Assembly (NCBI GenBank): GCA_014607495.2
Contig: CP053167.1
Span: forward strand, 7,502,001-7,566,000
Direction of reading: 5' to 3'
DNA length: 64,000 bases
Origin: Carposina sasakii
Lineage: Eukaryota; Arthropoda; Insecta; Lepidoptera; Carposinidae
Shown here: positions 51,309 to 61,604 of the stretch, one piece after another
How the letters are laid out: every line of letters begins with the position of its first letter
Position numbering within the stretch: position 1 is the first letter of the stretch
Translations under genes and position numbers: made by a program
Notes under the pieces: generated by a model
What the model was told of the DNA's origin: nothing
The model's database searches: none
The model's input: the letters and a program-made list of their open reading frames with translations, nothing else

Positions 51309-51490
51309 GGGGGCTGCCTATAGTCACCACGCTGGGCAGGCGGTTTGGTGACCGCAGTTTGATTTCGAACTATGTTATTCATTCTAACATGGGAGGCGCA
51401 GCTGCCCACCTCCCGGAAACCCTTAATCGCACATTATAATACACATGGGTAGGCAAAAGTGCTATTCTTCTCTGCCGACACCACCATGCC
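51309..51490 (-). mobile_element. SINE family A, tail missing
   Basis: CCTATAGTCACCACGCTGGG ... CCACCTCCCGGAAACCCTTA ... TCTCTGCCGACACCACCATG (plus sense). The RTE-derived tail is absent. Confidence 0.7.
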
Positions 51491-51549
51491 AACTGATAGA
51501 CAGATATTATATATATATATATTACAATTATACACATAACTGTTAATTA

Positions 51550-51690
51550 TTCCCACAATGAGATATGTAGCTAAAACTGCAAGAACATAAAGGAGATCCT
51601 ATACAGTCACATTTAGAAGATCAGTGACAATTTGCTTGCTCATTACCTGAGAGAACACCTCTAAGTTTCTAAGTTGACACTAGGTGTGAT
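51550..51690 (-). repeat. Repeat family B
   Basis: ACTGCAAGAACATAAAGGAG, AAGATCAGTGACAATTTGCT and CATTACCTGAGAGAACACCT. Confidence 0.6.
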
Positions 51691-52084
51691 TAATAACGAT
51701 TTGTCATCTTAATTCGAGCTTATTCTAACCATAGTCATATAAAATATCATTTTCTACTACTAATTAAAGTTATTTTGTCTCAACTCTATGTTTACTAAAA
51801 TTTAGGTACAATACAATTTAATAAACCGTATAATTCAGCTGTATCTAAATAACTAGAATCTATTTTATCACTGAAATATCTAGGCACTGTTAAACATTTT
51901 CAAAGTCAATCAATTAGTATTTGTACAGCGTCAATCGCAAAGCCTTTAGACAAACGTTTGAACTCGGATGAACATAAATACAAATTAAGCTAGGAGCAAG
52001 TGAAATGGAACGCCATCTGACCACAGATAAAGGGGTGGATAACTCCTCCAAAACCACCGGTCACCTGCATTACCTGCGAGTAAC
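51691..52084. other. No gene recognised
   Basis: AT-rich. An 82-codon frame (52005-52253) runs through family N and SINE A sequence and is a shadow. Confidence 0.4.
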
Positions 52085-52165
52085 AATACTGTCGTATCAC
52101 TCAATCACTCAATGGTACTTATTCAGTATTTCAGTATTTGCCTGGCTGTCACACATACTCTGTAT
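52085..52165. repeat. Family N TIR element, right-end fragment
   Basis: CAATGGTACTTATTCAGTAT, TTTGCCTGGCTGTCACACAT and ACTCTGTATA, as at 55080-55137 and 34887-34918. Confidence 0.5.
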
Positions 52166-52176
52166 AGCAGCCACCT

Positions 52177-52403
52177 ATTTTCAGTCCACTGCCACAAGCT
52201 ACTGCCATAGGGGTTTTGCCCATAGTTACCAGGCTGGGCAACCGTATTGGTGACCGCAGTGAGATTTTCGGACTATGTTATCAACATTGGAGGCGCTGCT
52301 GGCTGCTGCCAATCTCTCAGAAACCCTTAATCGCCTCTTACGATACCCACGGGCAAACATGAGATGGTATTTGAGCTTATCTGCTCTGCCGGCACCACGC
52401 GGC
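52177..52403 (-). mobile_element. SINE family A
   Basis: Plus-sense TTTTCAGTCCACTGCCACAA (joined tail), GTTACCAGGCTGGGCAACCG, and the head end CTGCTCTGCCGGCACCACGC. Confidence 0.75.
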
Positions 52404-52457
52404 ATGTATTAGTCTCTACGAAGTACAAATCATATAATGAGTTAGAATGAAGACAAA

Positions 52458-52667
52458 TTGAAGGCCTCACACCCAAAAGCTAATGAATATAAGCTGAGCA
52501 ACCAAAAGCCAGACTTGTCGCTTGTCGATATCGACTCAACTGGCGTGAAACGATCGCTAATGAACGGTTTAGCTGTAGATAATAGCGTTGCAGGCTTATA
52601 CAACGTCACACCTTGGCGGGCATACTTTTACAGAATTATTGAATTGAATCAGGCTGCTAACAACTGA
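52458..52667 (+). CDS. 69-codon open frame, unassigned
   Basis: Function unknown. Composition is balanced and protein-like: KASHPKANEYKLSNQKPDLS, LVDIDSTGVKRSLMNGLAVD and NSVAGLYNVTPWRAYFYRII, then ELNQAANN and stop. GC content is higher than in its flanks. The ATG start (52458) may not be real, since the similarity to coding sequence starts about five codons in. It abuts a family I fragment on the right and SINE A on the left. It could be a fragment of a transposon gene, an exon or an accidental frame. Confidence 0.3.
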   Translation: MKASHPKANEYKLSNQKPDLSLVDIDSTGVKRSLMNGLAVDNSVAGLYNVTPWRAYFYRIIELNQAANN

Positions 52668-52679
52668 TGTAGTACGCGC

Positions 52680-52745
52680 CCACCACCAAGCCTTAATACC
52701 CTCTTCTGACCCTCGAATCCGATAACTCATTATTGCGATCACAAA
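52680..52745 (-). repeat. Family I fragment
   Basis: CGCGCCCACCACCAAGCCTT then CTGACCCTCGAATCCGATAA. Confidence 0.55.
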
Positions 52746-53445
52746 CTACTAAAATACTAGAAATTGTTTAATGGGTAATACCCCATTCTACTTATTTCAA
52801 CACAACAGTACAATTAAACAGAATTATAACCAGATTTTGGATATTTCAAGACATTGACGTTAGCAATGGGCTATTTAGAGTAGCGCTACACAAAAGGTTA
52901 TTTCGTTAAATATCTTAATATACAATAGTTTTATTTCTTATTAAGATTTTTATTAATTACCTTCTGTGCCGTACTGACTTCAACTGCCCTAATAGAATGA
53001 CATCACCGAAGTAATTTTGGGAGTTCAAAATACGAGGTAAATAAAGTTTCTAGGTACTTCATTGTTGCTTATTTTCATTACGTGAGATGCTGGCTACTAA
53101 ACATATTTCTCTAATATTTTATTTTAGTAATTTTGAAATCTTTGATTTCATCATAATTTCTGCACACAAATCTTCGCCCACGTTCAATCTAGATAAACCT
53201 TACTCAAGCCGTGTTTATGCTCTTAAAATTTGTGTTCTACAACACAGGTATTAAGTGACAAATTTGTTTGTTTCCATATCCCAAAGGTTTCGCTTTGACG
53301 CGATAGTTCACTAATGTTAGGTATTTCTTACTCAATCATACCTATAGATAGGAGTAGATAGGTTAAGCTGTTGACGCGATGACATAAGTAGGTACTACAT
53401 GACATGAACATAACAAAACTTCATACAACTTGAAATAGTTTCTTT
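52746..53445. other. No gene recognised
   Basis: AT-rich; no supported feature. Confidence 0.4.
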
Positions 53446-53702
53446 ACTTCTTCTTTAGCCTATTGCAGTCCACTGCAGGACGTAAGCCTCCCCCAGGGCA
53501 CGCCACAAAGCTACTGCCACAGGGGGGTTTTGCCCATAGTCACCACGCTGGGCAGGCGGGTTGGTGACCGCAGTCTGATTTTCGGACTATGTCGTTAGTA
53601 CGGGAGACGCTGCTGCTCACATCCCGGAAATCCTTAATCGCCTCGTACGATACCCACGGGCAGGCATGGGTGGTACAAACTACTCTGCCGGCACCACGCG
53701 GC
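53446..53702 (-). mobile_element. SINE family A, complete with RTE-like tail
   Basis: Plus-sense TAGCCTATTGCAGTCCACTG, GGACGTAAGCCTCCCCCAGG, GGCAGGCGGGTTGGTGACCG, ending CTACTCTGCCGGCACCACGC then GGC. Confidence 0.85.
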
Positions 53703-53771
53703 TTCTTTCTAGACTGAACTTTCTTTACTAGACTGTTCTTATTTAGAAATATTCTACGAATAATCCACTAC

Positions 53772-53957
53772 ACATGGCCACATGGCTGTGTTCCCGACAT
53801 GAGGTGGCCAGAGCTGCAGGATCATGAAAGAAATCCTACTACTTTGTTCAGCATAGCGTGGCCAGATGTGAAAGATCAGTAGCAAGCTAGCTTATCGCCT
53901 GAGAGAACGCTCCAGAGTTCCTTAGTCGACTCTTACGACATGCACGAAAGAAGATAC
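53772..53957 (-). repeat. Repeat family B, left arm of a head-to-head pair
   Basis: GGCTGTGTTCCCGACATGAG, AGTAGCAAGCTAGCTTATCG and CTTAGTCGACTCTTACGACA. Confidence 0.75.
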
Positions 53958-53969
53958 AGGTGATGCGAG

Positions 53970-54170
53970 GTTTAACTAAAATACATCAGCTGCATCTCCT
54001 TAGGTACATATCGTAAGAGTCGACTTAGGAACTCAGGGACGTTCTCTTAGGTGATGATCTAGTAATTTTCCACTAATCTTTTACATCTGACACTGACATC
54101 GTGGCTGAACATCTCCTTCATAATCCTGCAGTTCTAGCTAGTCATGGGAACACAGACGATTTCCTACAAT
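53970..54170 (+). repeat. Repeat family B, right arm of the pair
   Basis: ACATCAGCTGCATCTCCTTA, CGTAAGAGTCGACTTAGGAA, AGTTCTAGCTAGTCATGGGA. Only ~15 bp separate it from the inverted copy on the left. Confidence 0.75.
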
Positions 54171-54244
54171 AAAGCGTGAAGAGAGGAGGATATTATTAGT
54201 TGGGATGAACATTTCATGAGAATGTGAACGGTAGGTATACCTAT

Positions 54245-54378
54245 ATTGGTTACTCTTTCACATAAAAACTTACCTACAAATTTTGATGAAACTTGACGAT
54301 TATGTTGCACTTCATAATACTTCGTAGTAGGCTATGAATATAAAATTCACACAAAGTCGCGAGCGACTACTAGTGGTA
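54245..54378 (+). mobile_element. Helitron-like element, heavily degraded
   Basis: GTTACTCTTTCACATAAAAA, ACAAATTTTGATGAAACTTG and the terminus AGTCGCGAGCGACTACTAG followed by T. Confidence 0.45.
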
Positions 54379-54769
54379 AAGCATAAAGTTCTAAACAATG
54401 GCTTCAATCAGCCCAACTGTTAGTTCGTGATGGGCCTGATGGTATTACCACATCAAAAGTGAGAGGTACTTGGTTGCGTTGGGCGGAAGCCTGCAAGGCT
54501 GGCGTTGGGGGCCACATCCTGCTGGCGATTGTCAGAAAATTGGTAAAGGAAATCATTTTGATGTTGAATAATGAAGGTGTTAAAAGTTATATGAGGTATA
54601 TACTCGTATTTAGATGATTAAACATGAGACCTAGGTAAATCAAACGCACAACTTTTGCTGTATCGGTCTGCTATATGCCTTTAGTTACTTATTAAATAGA
54701 ATATGGTAAGTAGAGTAACGGAAGAGTAACGGAAGACTGTTTTTTTTAATATCAATTTTAGGAATGAAA
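54379..54769. other. No gene recognised
   Basis: A GC-rich patch (GCGTTGGGCGGAAGCCTGCA, about 54477) lacks an open frame or family match. Confidence 0.4.
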
Positions 54770-54840
54770 TTGTATTAGGCGTTACAATTCGGAAGTTCAA
54801 ACATTCACTATGGTGGGCGAACCCATAGTGAATCAATTTT
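54770..54840 (+). repeat. Family I end fragment
   Basis: ATTGTATTAGGCGTTACAAT then TCGGAAGTTCAAACATTCAC. The CACTATGG...CCATAGTG words form a small hairpin at 54808-54832. Confidence 0.6.
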
Positions 54841-54884
54841 AGGTACAACAAATTAACGTTGTCCCTAAGGTTTTGTGAGCAACA

Positions 54885-54985
54885 GCATATGAATATTACA
54901 ACATCGACTTCATCAATGCCACCTTAGCTACCGGTATTCGAGTCCAGGACCTATGACACTGCAGGCATGGTCACTACAACCAACA
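54885..54985 (-). mobile_element. Type 2 SINE relic
   Basis: The minus strand reads GTAGTGACCATGCCTGCAGT, GTCATAGGTCCTGGACTCGA and ATACCGGTAGC, the head of the 16711 SINE. Confidence 0.6.
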
Positions 54986-55079
54986 CCAATCATGTTTCCG
55001 ATAAACATATAGTGAACAATATATCTATGCATTTACTGCTACGAGTAGTAATAGAAAGTACTGTCGTATAAATCTACAC

Positions 55080-55137
55080 AATGGTACTTGTTCAGCATTT
55101 CAGTATTTGTATGGGTGTCACTCACACCCTGTATATC
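55080..55137. repeat. Family N TIR element, right-end fragment
   Basis: ATGGTACTTGTTCAGCATTT, CAGTATTTGTATGGGTGTCA and CTCACACCCTGTATA. Confidence 0.5.
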
Positions 55138-55439
55138 GTTGTAGTCCTTTAGATAGATATAATCAGATAGAAAGTCTTGCAATTTATTATCATGGACTAC
55201 TCTAGCTGTTTACTTATGCTAAGCTCTTCAATATTTCAGTGAATATTTAGTAAGGTTAGCATAAACTTGCGCCAATGTTCGTAAACTATGCCAACAGTCA
55301 AAATCCCTTCCAGCCTAACTTCGCTAAAGGAATACTTAGACAAGCAAGTTTCTGGTTATTAAGTCTGCAGGTTAAACGTGAATGAGAAACTCATTACAAG
55401 TGTTATGTCTCGTACAAGCTGTTGACTGTGACTTTGCTT

Positions 55440-55690
55440 GTATTAATTTTGACTTAGCTCGTGCCTCGGAAAGCACGTAAAACCGTTGGCAGGACCAACG
55501 CTGACCTGATCGCTCTCCGGTCCTGTCGGCTTTCCGTCCCATCGGACTATGAGAGTAACAGAATAGAGAGTGCATCTGTGTTTGCGCACACACTTGTGCA
55601 CTATCATATCTCCTGCGTACCTGGTCAATCTCCGTAGAGGTTGGTCGTCTTGGCCGAAATACGGTCGGAGAACATCATCATCATGAATTT
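55440..55690 (-). mobile_element. Type 1 SINE body, best copy
   Basis: Plus-sense GACTTAGCTCGTGCCTCGGA, GGACCAACGCTGACCTGATC, GTCGGCTTTCCGTCCCATCG and CACACTTGTGCACTATCATA. The 1-135 copy is its reverse complement. Minus-strand frames 55372-55819 cross it and are shadows. Confidence 0.75.
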
Positions 55691-55770
55691 TGACGTCACA
55701 GGTTTTACAATATGAGTCTTGAGATCTTGTAAAAACACGGACAAATGATAAAATGAGGCCCATATACATA

Positions 55771-56053
55771 TGTCGAAGGCATATTGTAAAACACGCCCTA
55801 TTACAAAACGACTAGGCATTTTGAATAGTATGGGTTTTGGAGCGAGACAATTTGGCTTCTAGCAATTGGTCTGCTTAATTAATTAGGTTAGGTTACGTTA
55901 GACCTGTTAAAATAACAACGCACGAGTCGAGTAAGCGTAGCGAGCATGTCCCTGCAGCGACCGGCGAAGTGCTAAAAGGAATTTTTTCTCTCATACTATT
56001 CAAAATGCCTAGTCGTTTTGTAATAGGGCGTGTTTTACAATATGCCTTCGACA
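55771..56053. mobile_element. 283-bp foldback element, perfect 62-bp inverted repeat
   Basis: Arms 55771-55832 and 55992-56053 are identical reverse complements with no mismatch over 62 bases (start TGTCGAAGGCATATTGTAAA). The ~159-bp loop includes GTTAGGTTACGTTAGACCTG and GAGTAAGCGTAGCGAGCATG. No flanking duplication is clear. A related AGACGCGGTTTTGTAATAAC word lies at 56229-56250. Confidence 0.9.
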
Positions 56054-56064
56054 CATACATACAT

Positions 56065-56105
56065 TAGCCTTGCAGTGCACTGCAGGACAGGCCTCCCTCA
56101 ATTTC
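56065..56105 (-). repeat. RTE/SINE A tail fragment
   Basis: TAGCCTTGCAGTGCACTGCA then GGACAGGCCTCCC. Confidence 0.5.
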
Positions 56106-56476
56106 CTCTCAATCAAATAATCTGTCTAATGAAAAAGTCAACCCTAACTAAATAATAAATAATAAACATTGTCTAATTCTTCTGTCAAATGTCATCTTAA
56201 AAAGTGTTTTAGTAGTGTTTAAGTTTAGACGCGGTTTTGTAATAACACCCTATACGTTTCAATATTAGATCAGGTAGTATTTATTTGGTAATGTTACATT
56301 TGACCTGAAGGACAGAAGCAATGTTTATAAAACATCCAGTCAAAAACTATTGTGTGCACACAATGTAGCCGTTACAGAATATCAATGTAAAACAATGTTA
56401 TTTTGACTATCCAATAAACAATTTAACTACCTATCTAAATTAACTACCTGAAACCCGCAAGAATTGTTTCTCAATT
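56106..56476. other. No gene recognised
   Basis: AT-rich; no further family. Confidence 0.4.
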
Positions 56477-56616
56477 TGGGCCTATTTTTTTAAACGTCAG
56501 ATAGCAGAAGCAAAAGTTGATGTTGTCTTTCTCTAAACCTTGATCATGATAGAGACGGCATCAACTTTATTCTTCAGATAGGCTATCTGACGTTTGGAAA
56601 AATCAGCCCTTAATTT
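56477..56616. mobile_element. MITE family M, second copy
   Basis: Left GGGCCTATTTTTTTAAACGT then CAGATAGCAGAAG. The reverse complement of the right end is AAGGGCTGATTTTTCCAAAC then GTCAGATAGCCTATCTGAAG. Confidence 0.7.
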
Positions 56617-57051
56617 CGAGAGCATCGATAGAAAAGCAGTATCTGCGTGATGTTTACCTATTTCCAAAATTGATATCAATCAACGATTATGTATTAATAT
56701 GGGGTCCACAGGAGACTCGATGGGCGTCTAGGTTGGCGTGAAAAAATGGGGGTTCACAACCCCTGACCTAGAAATATAACCTTGAACTCTTATAGCAGGA
56801 GTAGGAGCGGGACGCCACTATACAGATATCTCGTCTTCACAATGAAAACATTCCTGCTTTAAGAGTTCGTGGGTCCTTACCCTAAAAACTGTAAAAAGTA
56901 GACCATTGGAAAAATCGGTTCATAAAAAGATATCGGGAATTAGGTCTCGAATTTATTTTTTATTTACTATTTTTATATATGTATTTCATAATTAACTCGA
57001 TGTAGAGCAAGTCTCTCTATAGGTATATAACAACAACAGTAAATGTACCTT
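56617..57051. other. No gene recognised
   Basis: No supported feature. Confidence 0.4.
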
Positions 57052-57384
57052 TACAGGGTGATTTTTGATCGTCAACGTTCCCGAAAACCACGGAATCTCA
57101 TCATCACGATCATTTTTCTCAATGGAAGCATACCTGGGAAGTGTCTGGTTCCCAAGATATTAGGGTCCAAAGATGAGTAAATAGACTGCGTTTTTCTGTA
57201 TAAATGCAAATATGATGATGAAAAAACTAGCATATCACTGGACACTATAAATTTCGCTCGATCAAGTAATTAATTATTTTTTTTATTACATTGTTTCCCA
57301 GCATTTTTTGGCATAAACTTACTTTATTTGATCTAAAGAGTACGTACCCTTCGTTAAGGGTGGCAACAAAAAAACATTCTGTTT
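57052..57384 (-). mobile_element. MITE family C, nearly full
   Basis: Right end of the element at 57052 (TTACAGGGTGATTTTTGATC), left end at 57384 (GTGGCAACAAAAAAACATTC then TG). Internal GGAAGTGTCTGGTTCCCAAG. Confidence 0.75.
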
Positions 57385-57984
57385 AATCTAATACCTATAG
57401 ATAAAGGCAATGAATATAACCCTTAAGTTTTTTTTTAAAAGCTTTCATAAAATTTTGATTAATAAAGTTTAGGAAGAACTTAATTTATTACTTATTTTAA
57501 TTGGTTAAGACCAGAAGCTTGTCATTAAGATATTAAGATATACCAAATGTATAGAAATATACAACAATTTAATAAACTTCGAGAATTTGTTTGTATTTTT
57601 TTTTTAATGCAAACTGGTACCTACTTCACAACGAAATATTCGTGTTTCTGAAGATAAGCCCGCTTAAAGGTCCTGAAATTACACTATCAGTCCAATTATG
57701 ACCCTATTTAAATATAACCTCAAAGACCCATCCCAAATATAGTTATTTCGAGCAAAATTGAATTACACGTGTGAAGGGCATTGTATAAATATTCATTGTA
57801 TTTCGGTGTAGATAAGACTTTGAAGGTTTACACCGATATCAAAATACTATAGACATGATTGTCGGATTGTGTACGAAATATAAATAAATTGAGAAGTTAA
57901 CGTTGTCGTATTGTTTATAACTAGATAATGTACTCATTATTTTTCCGCTGGTATGCGTTATTTATCATATTCATATAAGTATAA
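57385..57984. other. No gene recognised
   Basis: AT-rich; no supported feature. Confidence 0.4.
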
Positions 57985-58215
57985 TACAAACGGCTGTGTT
58001 CCCAAAAATGGGTAGCCAGAAGTAGATAGAACAGGATAGCGAAGGAGATCCAACAGCTACATTGCAAAAACATAGCGGGGTCTGATGTTAAAAATCATTG
58101 ACAAGTTGCTAGATCATCGCCTGAGAGAACATCCTTAAATTCCTTAGTCGACTCTTACGACATGCACGGAAGGAGATGCAACATGAACCTATTTTAATGA
58201 AGCATCAGCATAGAC
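57985..58215 (-). repeat. Repeat family B, nearly full
   Basis: CGGCTGTGTTCCCAAAAATG, AAGTTGCTAGATCATCGCCT and GACATGCACGGAAGGAGATG. Confidence 0.75.
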
Positions 58216-58399
58216 ACAGGTTATTATCACCGCAAGTGAACATGTCTATTGTTTTTGATATCGAAGTTAATGTGTACATTACTGTGCTAATACGTATTTA
58301 AAAGAGCTCATTATGAAGCCATTATATTGAATCCAGGTTAATTAGTAATTTATCGGATATTTCTAGTTAATTTACTTGTTGATGAGAAGATTTATCTGT

Positions 58400-58515
58400 T
58401 AATTTTGAGGACCGGAAGGACGCAGTTTGTTTGGTCATGAGATCGAATCCCGGTAGGGCCAAAGTTGCTTCTGAGTTATTGACGTTTTTTACTATCCATT
58501 GCTTTGTACGATATA
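58400..58515 (+). mobile_element. Type 2 SINE relic
   Basis: GGTCATGAGATCGAATCCCG then GTAGGGCCAAAGTTGCTTCT and CATTGCTTTGTACGATATAT. Confidence 0.5.
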
Positions 58516-58939
58516 TAACTTTATTTTTAGACTAATATGATGCGAAGTATGTGATTATTAGTATTAAAGGCTAGTATTACTATTTCAAGGAAAACAGGAA
58601 TCAGGGAGCAGTTCAAAAACGTTGGTAACTATTTCATTTCGATATCAGCATTTTTTTTTAATAAATCGGTTTTTCAGTGTACATAATTTTTTATAATAAA
58701 ACAGTGCGGTAGTTTCGACATAAGCTGCATCAAAATAATTCAAGAGCGAGACCGTGAAGGTTGACTTTTACTGCACAAATTCGTGCAAGCGGAACGCAAA
58801 TCTTACCATGAATCTTACCGCGAATCTTAACTATACAATAGACAACTTTAAAATTATTTAACTTCTCTTTTTACACTAGACTAGGTAAGGTCAGGTTAGG
58901 CAACAATATTAAAATATATTGTCATTATTTAACATAATT
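58516..58939. other. No gene recognised
   Basis: AT-rich; no supported feature. Confidence 0.4.
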
Positions 58940-59045
58940 ATACATGATGTAACAAATGGGGTATGTAATGTGAAATGATATAAAAGTAGCCCACTGCAGG
59001 CCACCTATCCACATTGGGACTTGGAATCAGATATTAATTTTTACA
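58940..59045. mobile_element. MITE family F, left arm only
   Basis: TACATGATGTAACAAATGGG, AAGTAGCCCACTGCAGGCCA and CTTGGAATCAGATATTAATT. Confidence 0.55.
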
Positions 59046-59084
59046 GATAAGATGTTACCCTGTTGTTAACCATTTCTCTTTACT

Positions 59085-59205
59085 TGCTTGGCTTGTTGGA
59101 AGAGATCTTTGGTAAAGATAAGCTTGCCATTGTACATGCATCTCTTCTTTTATGTTGTATGCTATATTTCTTTTGTTTGTATGTACAATAAAGAATAAGA
59201 ATATG
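59085..59205 (+). mobile_element. Retroposon 3' end (AATAAA type)
   Basis: CTTGCTTGGCTTGTTGGAAG, TGTACATGCATCTCTTCTTT, GTACAATAAAGAATAAGAAT. Same module as 47880. Confidence 0.6.
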
Positions 59206-59242
59206 TCCATTAATGTATATAGCTATCTGAGCCTACTAAGTT

Positions 59243-59530
59243 GAAGTAATGTGTTGGGTTTTAGAGGTTCATAATAATTTGTGGTTTACTAATTTACTAA
59301 TTTCTATAATCCTGAGGATGCCACGGTTGTTGGCGAAACATATGTAGTTTATTTATCTAGTTTTTGATTTCGGAATAGTGCAATGTATCGTCTTGCATGC
59401 TAGGTGCTCGGGTCTGGTTTCTCATGGCGATTGTAGTTAGTGCAAGTGCCTGTTGTCGCAATTATGAGTTATCAGATCCGAGGGTCAGTGGAGGGTGTAG
59501 GGCCCGGTGGTGGGCACACCCATAGTGAAC
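59243..59530 (+). repeat. Repeat family I, long copy
   Basis: GTGTTGGGTTTTAGAGGTTC ... CCTGAGGATGCCACGGTTGT ... GTGCTCGGGTCTGGTTTCTC ... GTAGGGCCCGGTGGTGGGCA. A near-exact inverse of 14318-14597. Confidence 0.75.
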
Positions 59531-59594
59531 TTTCCATATTATTAATAAAATTAATTACATACATGCATAATAATATTTATATTGTTGTTCATAG

Positions 59595-59682
59595 TAAAAT
59601 GGTTTGCTGGAAGAAATCTGTTTTAGACATAAGCTCGCCTTTGTCTATGATAAAAATTTATGTGTACAATAAAGATTACTAA
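59595..59682 (+). mobile_element. Retroposon 3' end, diverged
   Basis: GGTTTGCTGGAAGAAATCTG, GACATAAGCTCGCCTTTGTC, GTGTACAATAAAGATTAC. Confidence 0.5.
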
Positions 59683-59879
59683 AGAATATAGCTACTAGTT
59701 ATAATACAATTTACTTAATTATATATTTAGTTAAAATTAAATTATAAAAAATTACAATATTGAAATATAATAAACCAGGGCACCCAAAGTTGGGTAAAGA
59801 CCTCCTCGGTGCTTTTTCACGTGTGTCGTTGTCGTGCTGTGCGGGTTCAGGTAGCACCGGCAAAGGACATTTAATTTCG

Positions 59880-59962
59880 TGTCTCAAATGAAAACAGATT
59901 ATCTATAGTGGCCTATTTTAATAAAATTACACATGTTACATTTTGTTACATCCTGTACAAAT
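59880..59962. mobile_element. MITE family F, right-arm fragment
   Basis: CTATAGTGGCCTATTTTAAT then ACATTTTGTTACATCCTGTA. Confidence 0.45.
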
Positions 59963-60597
59963 AAAATTGTTATGATATCTAGGATAAAAAAAATATCGCA
60001 ATTTCTTTTTCCCGGATCAAGCATTTGTTATACAACATAATATAAGTAGGTACACAAACCTAGCGTCATCCTTGGCTTTGATTTGTAATCTATTCTAAAA
60101 ACAAGACAGAGTCTCCGCTTCGTAAATAAATAAATACCGTACACACCAAAGCTAAGTCAAATAAAAACTCGAACGACATCATTTTCTTGGCTGAATTACT
60201 CGGGTCTTTGAATAAACATGCTTATCCGAGATAAACAGAAATGGGTAGGTACCTTGGCAAACGTTGTCTACACAAAGTTTAGTTGGAAATAACTTTGATT
60301 GAAAGCAGTGATCTTGGTTTATAGAAAATCCCTGTTTTAAATAACTCAGGTAGTGAAATAAGTCTTTTATTCGACGAAATATTGACTTTGGTGATAGGTT
60401 TAATAAAAACTGCAATGTATTACAAAGTAACGGCTGAAGATGCTACGTACTACGAAGTAGGTTCATAGCTACTACGCGTTACCTGTAGCAGCTACTACGT
60501 GAAATATGTACCTATCTTTTAATTTGGTTTACATTGAGTGCACTCTAATGTATTTTTTTTTTTTGCGGAAACATTGCAAATAACTGCATGTCCTTCC
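59963..60597. other. No gene recognised
   Basis: AT-rich, with GCTACTACG/CTACGTACTACG words near 60440-60500. Confidence 0.4.
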
Positions 60598-60799
60598 ATG
60601 CTTATAATATAAGTCGGGTCTCCCCAATCGACACGGAATCGGCTTAAGCCGAGTGAGTATCACCACACTACTCGACTTATCGCCGATCAGCTGTTGCGAC
60701 GGCTGTTGAGATGCGATCGGCAGTCGACTCCTCCGAATGGCCGTCACGAGCTCTGTTTACTTACGTTCGGCAGTCGACCCCTCCGAATGGCCTACGACC
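60598..60799. repeat. GC-richer patch with a 24-bp direct repeat
   Basis: CGGCAGTCGACTCCTCCGAA then TGGCC (60719-60742) repeats with one change at 60768-60791. Inverted words GCCGATCAGCTG and GCGATCGGCAG hint at a foldback. No named family. Confidence 0.45.
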
Positions 60800-60975
60800 T
60801 CTAAGGAACTATAGGGCGTTCTCTTAGGCAATGAGCTAGAAATAATGTTAAAGATGGCTGTGGTATCTCCATTATGATCCTGCAGTTCAGTCTACCCCGT
60901 TTGGGAAATGTGTATACCTATATGTATATAATACTAGCTACCCCGTTATGGGAACACAATCATCTGTATATGTAT
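60800..60975 (+). repeat. Repeat family B with duplicated 3' end
   Basis: TCTAAGGAACTATAGGGCGT, GGCAATGAGCTAGAAATAAT, and the 3' module CTACCCCGTTTGGGAAATGT. The module appears again as GCTACCCCGTTATGGGAACA. Confidence 0.6.
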
Positions 60976-61063
60976 GTATACCCTTGTCGATGAAAGCACT
61001 GACAATTTCTGCTCAATTATGCCTGCCGATTAATAAGTAAACAGTATTTAGTTATTCTCTTAC

Positions 61064-61125
61064 CTTTGTCGTGTTACTCGAGGGAGCTTCCCGGAATCCA
61101 GGATCAGTACACAAACCCATTTGCC
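61064..61125 (-). CDS. Candidate 62-nt internal exon of a host gene
   Basis: On the minus strand, acceptor-like TTAATGAACAG (with a CTAAC/CTAAT branch-like word before it) is followed by 62 bases and a strong donor, GTAAGAGAATAAC. In one frame the block reads QMGLCTDPGFREAPSSNTTK. The CxDPG spacing resembles the start of a sushi/CCP domain, but that is too short to prove. A second frame (GKWVCVLILDSGKLPRVTRQ) is also open. GC content is above the flank and no repeat family covers it. Confidence 0.3.
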
Positions 61126-61604
61126 CTGTTCATTAATAATTAGTTAGGCGAAATGGGAAACACGGCGATCCAACGTGGACCCTATATTGTGTAGCGCAAG
61201 GTGCGCTGTCATATTGCTGGATTATGGAAATCTATTTTGTTTGATAAATGTAACATTATCTATGTAACTATGTGTGTGTTTCATGGTAAGGGGAATAATA
61301 GATGGTATATATATTGTCTTATTTTAAGGTTTGTGGTGCAATGATTCGTTCTTGTAAACTATCTTTACTAAAGAGTAAGTAAGGGTGCATTCATATCTGT
61401 CGGAAGATGCGTCGAGCGTATTTCCAGATACAGGCAAACGCACTAACGCATCATCGGTTGAGTGTGAAAAATTGAATATTTTGTCATATATTTGCCTGTT
61501 CTGACATAACGCGACCGACAAATACGCAACGGATTTTCCGTCAGATATGAACCGATCCTAACCATTCTTAAATTACGCTTCAAAAAATAACATTATATAG
61601 TATA
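61126..61604. other. No gene recognised; flank of the exon candidate
   Basis: GC-moderate to 61220 (GGCGATCCAACGTGGACCCT), then AT-rich. No repeat family seen. Confidence 0.35.

Noticed and set aside
55443..55819. 108-codon minus-strand protein
   Set aside because: It runs through a SINE body and the arm of a foldback element, and the same body elsewhere is not open.
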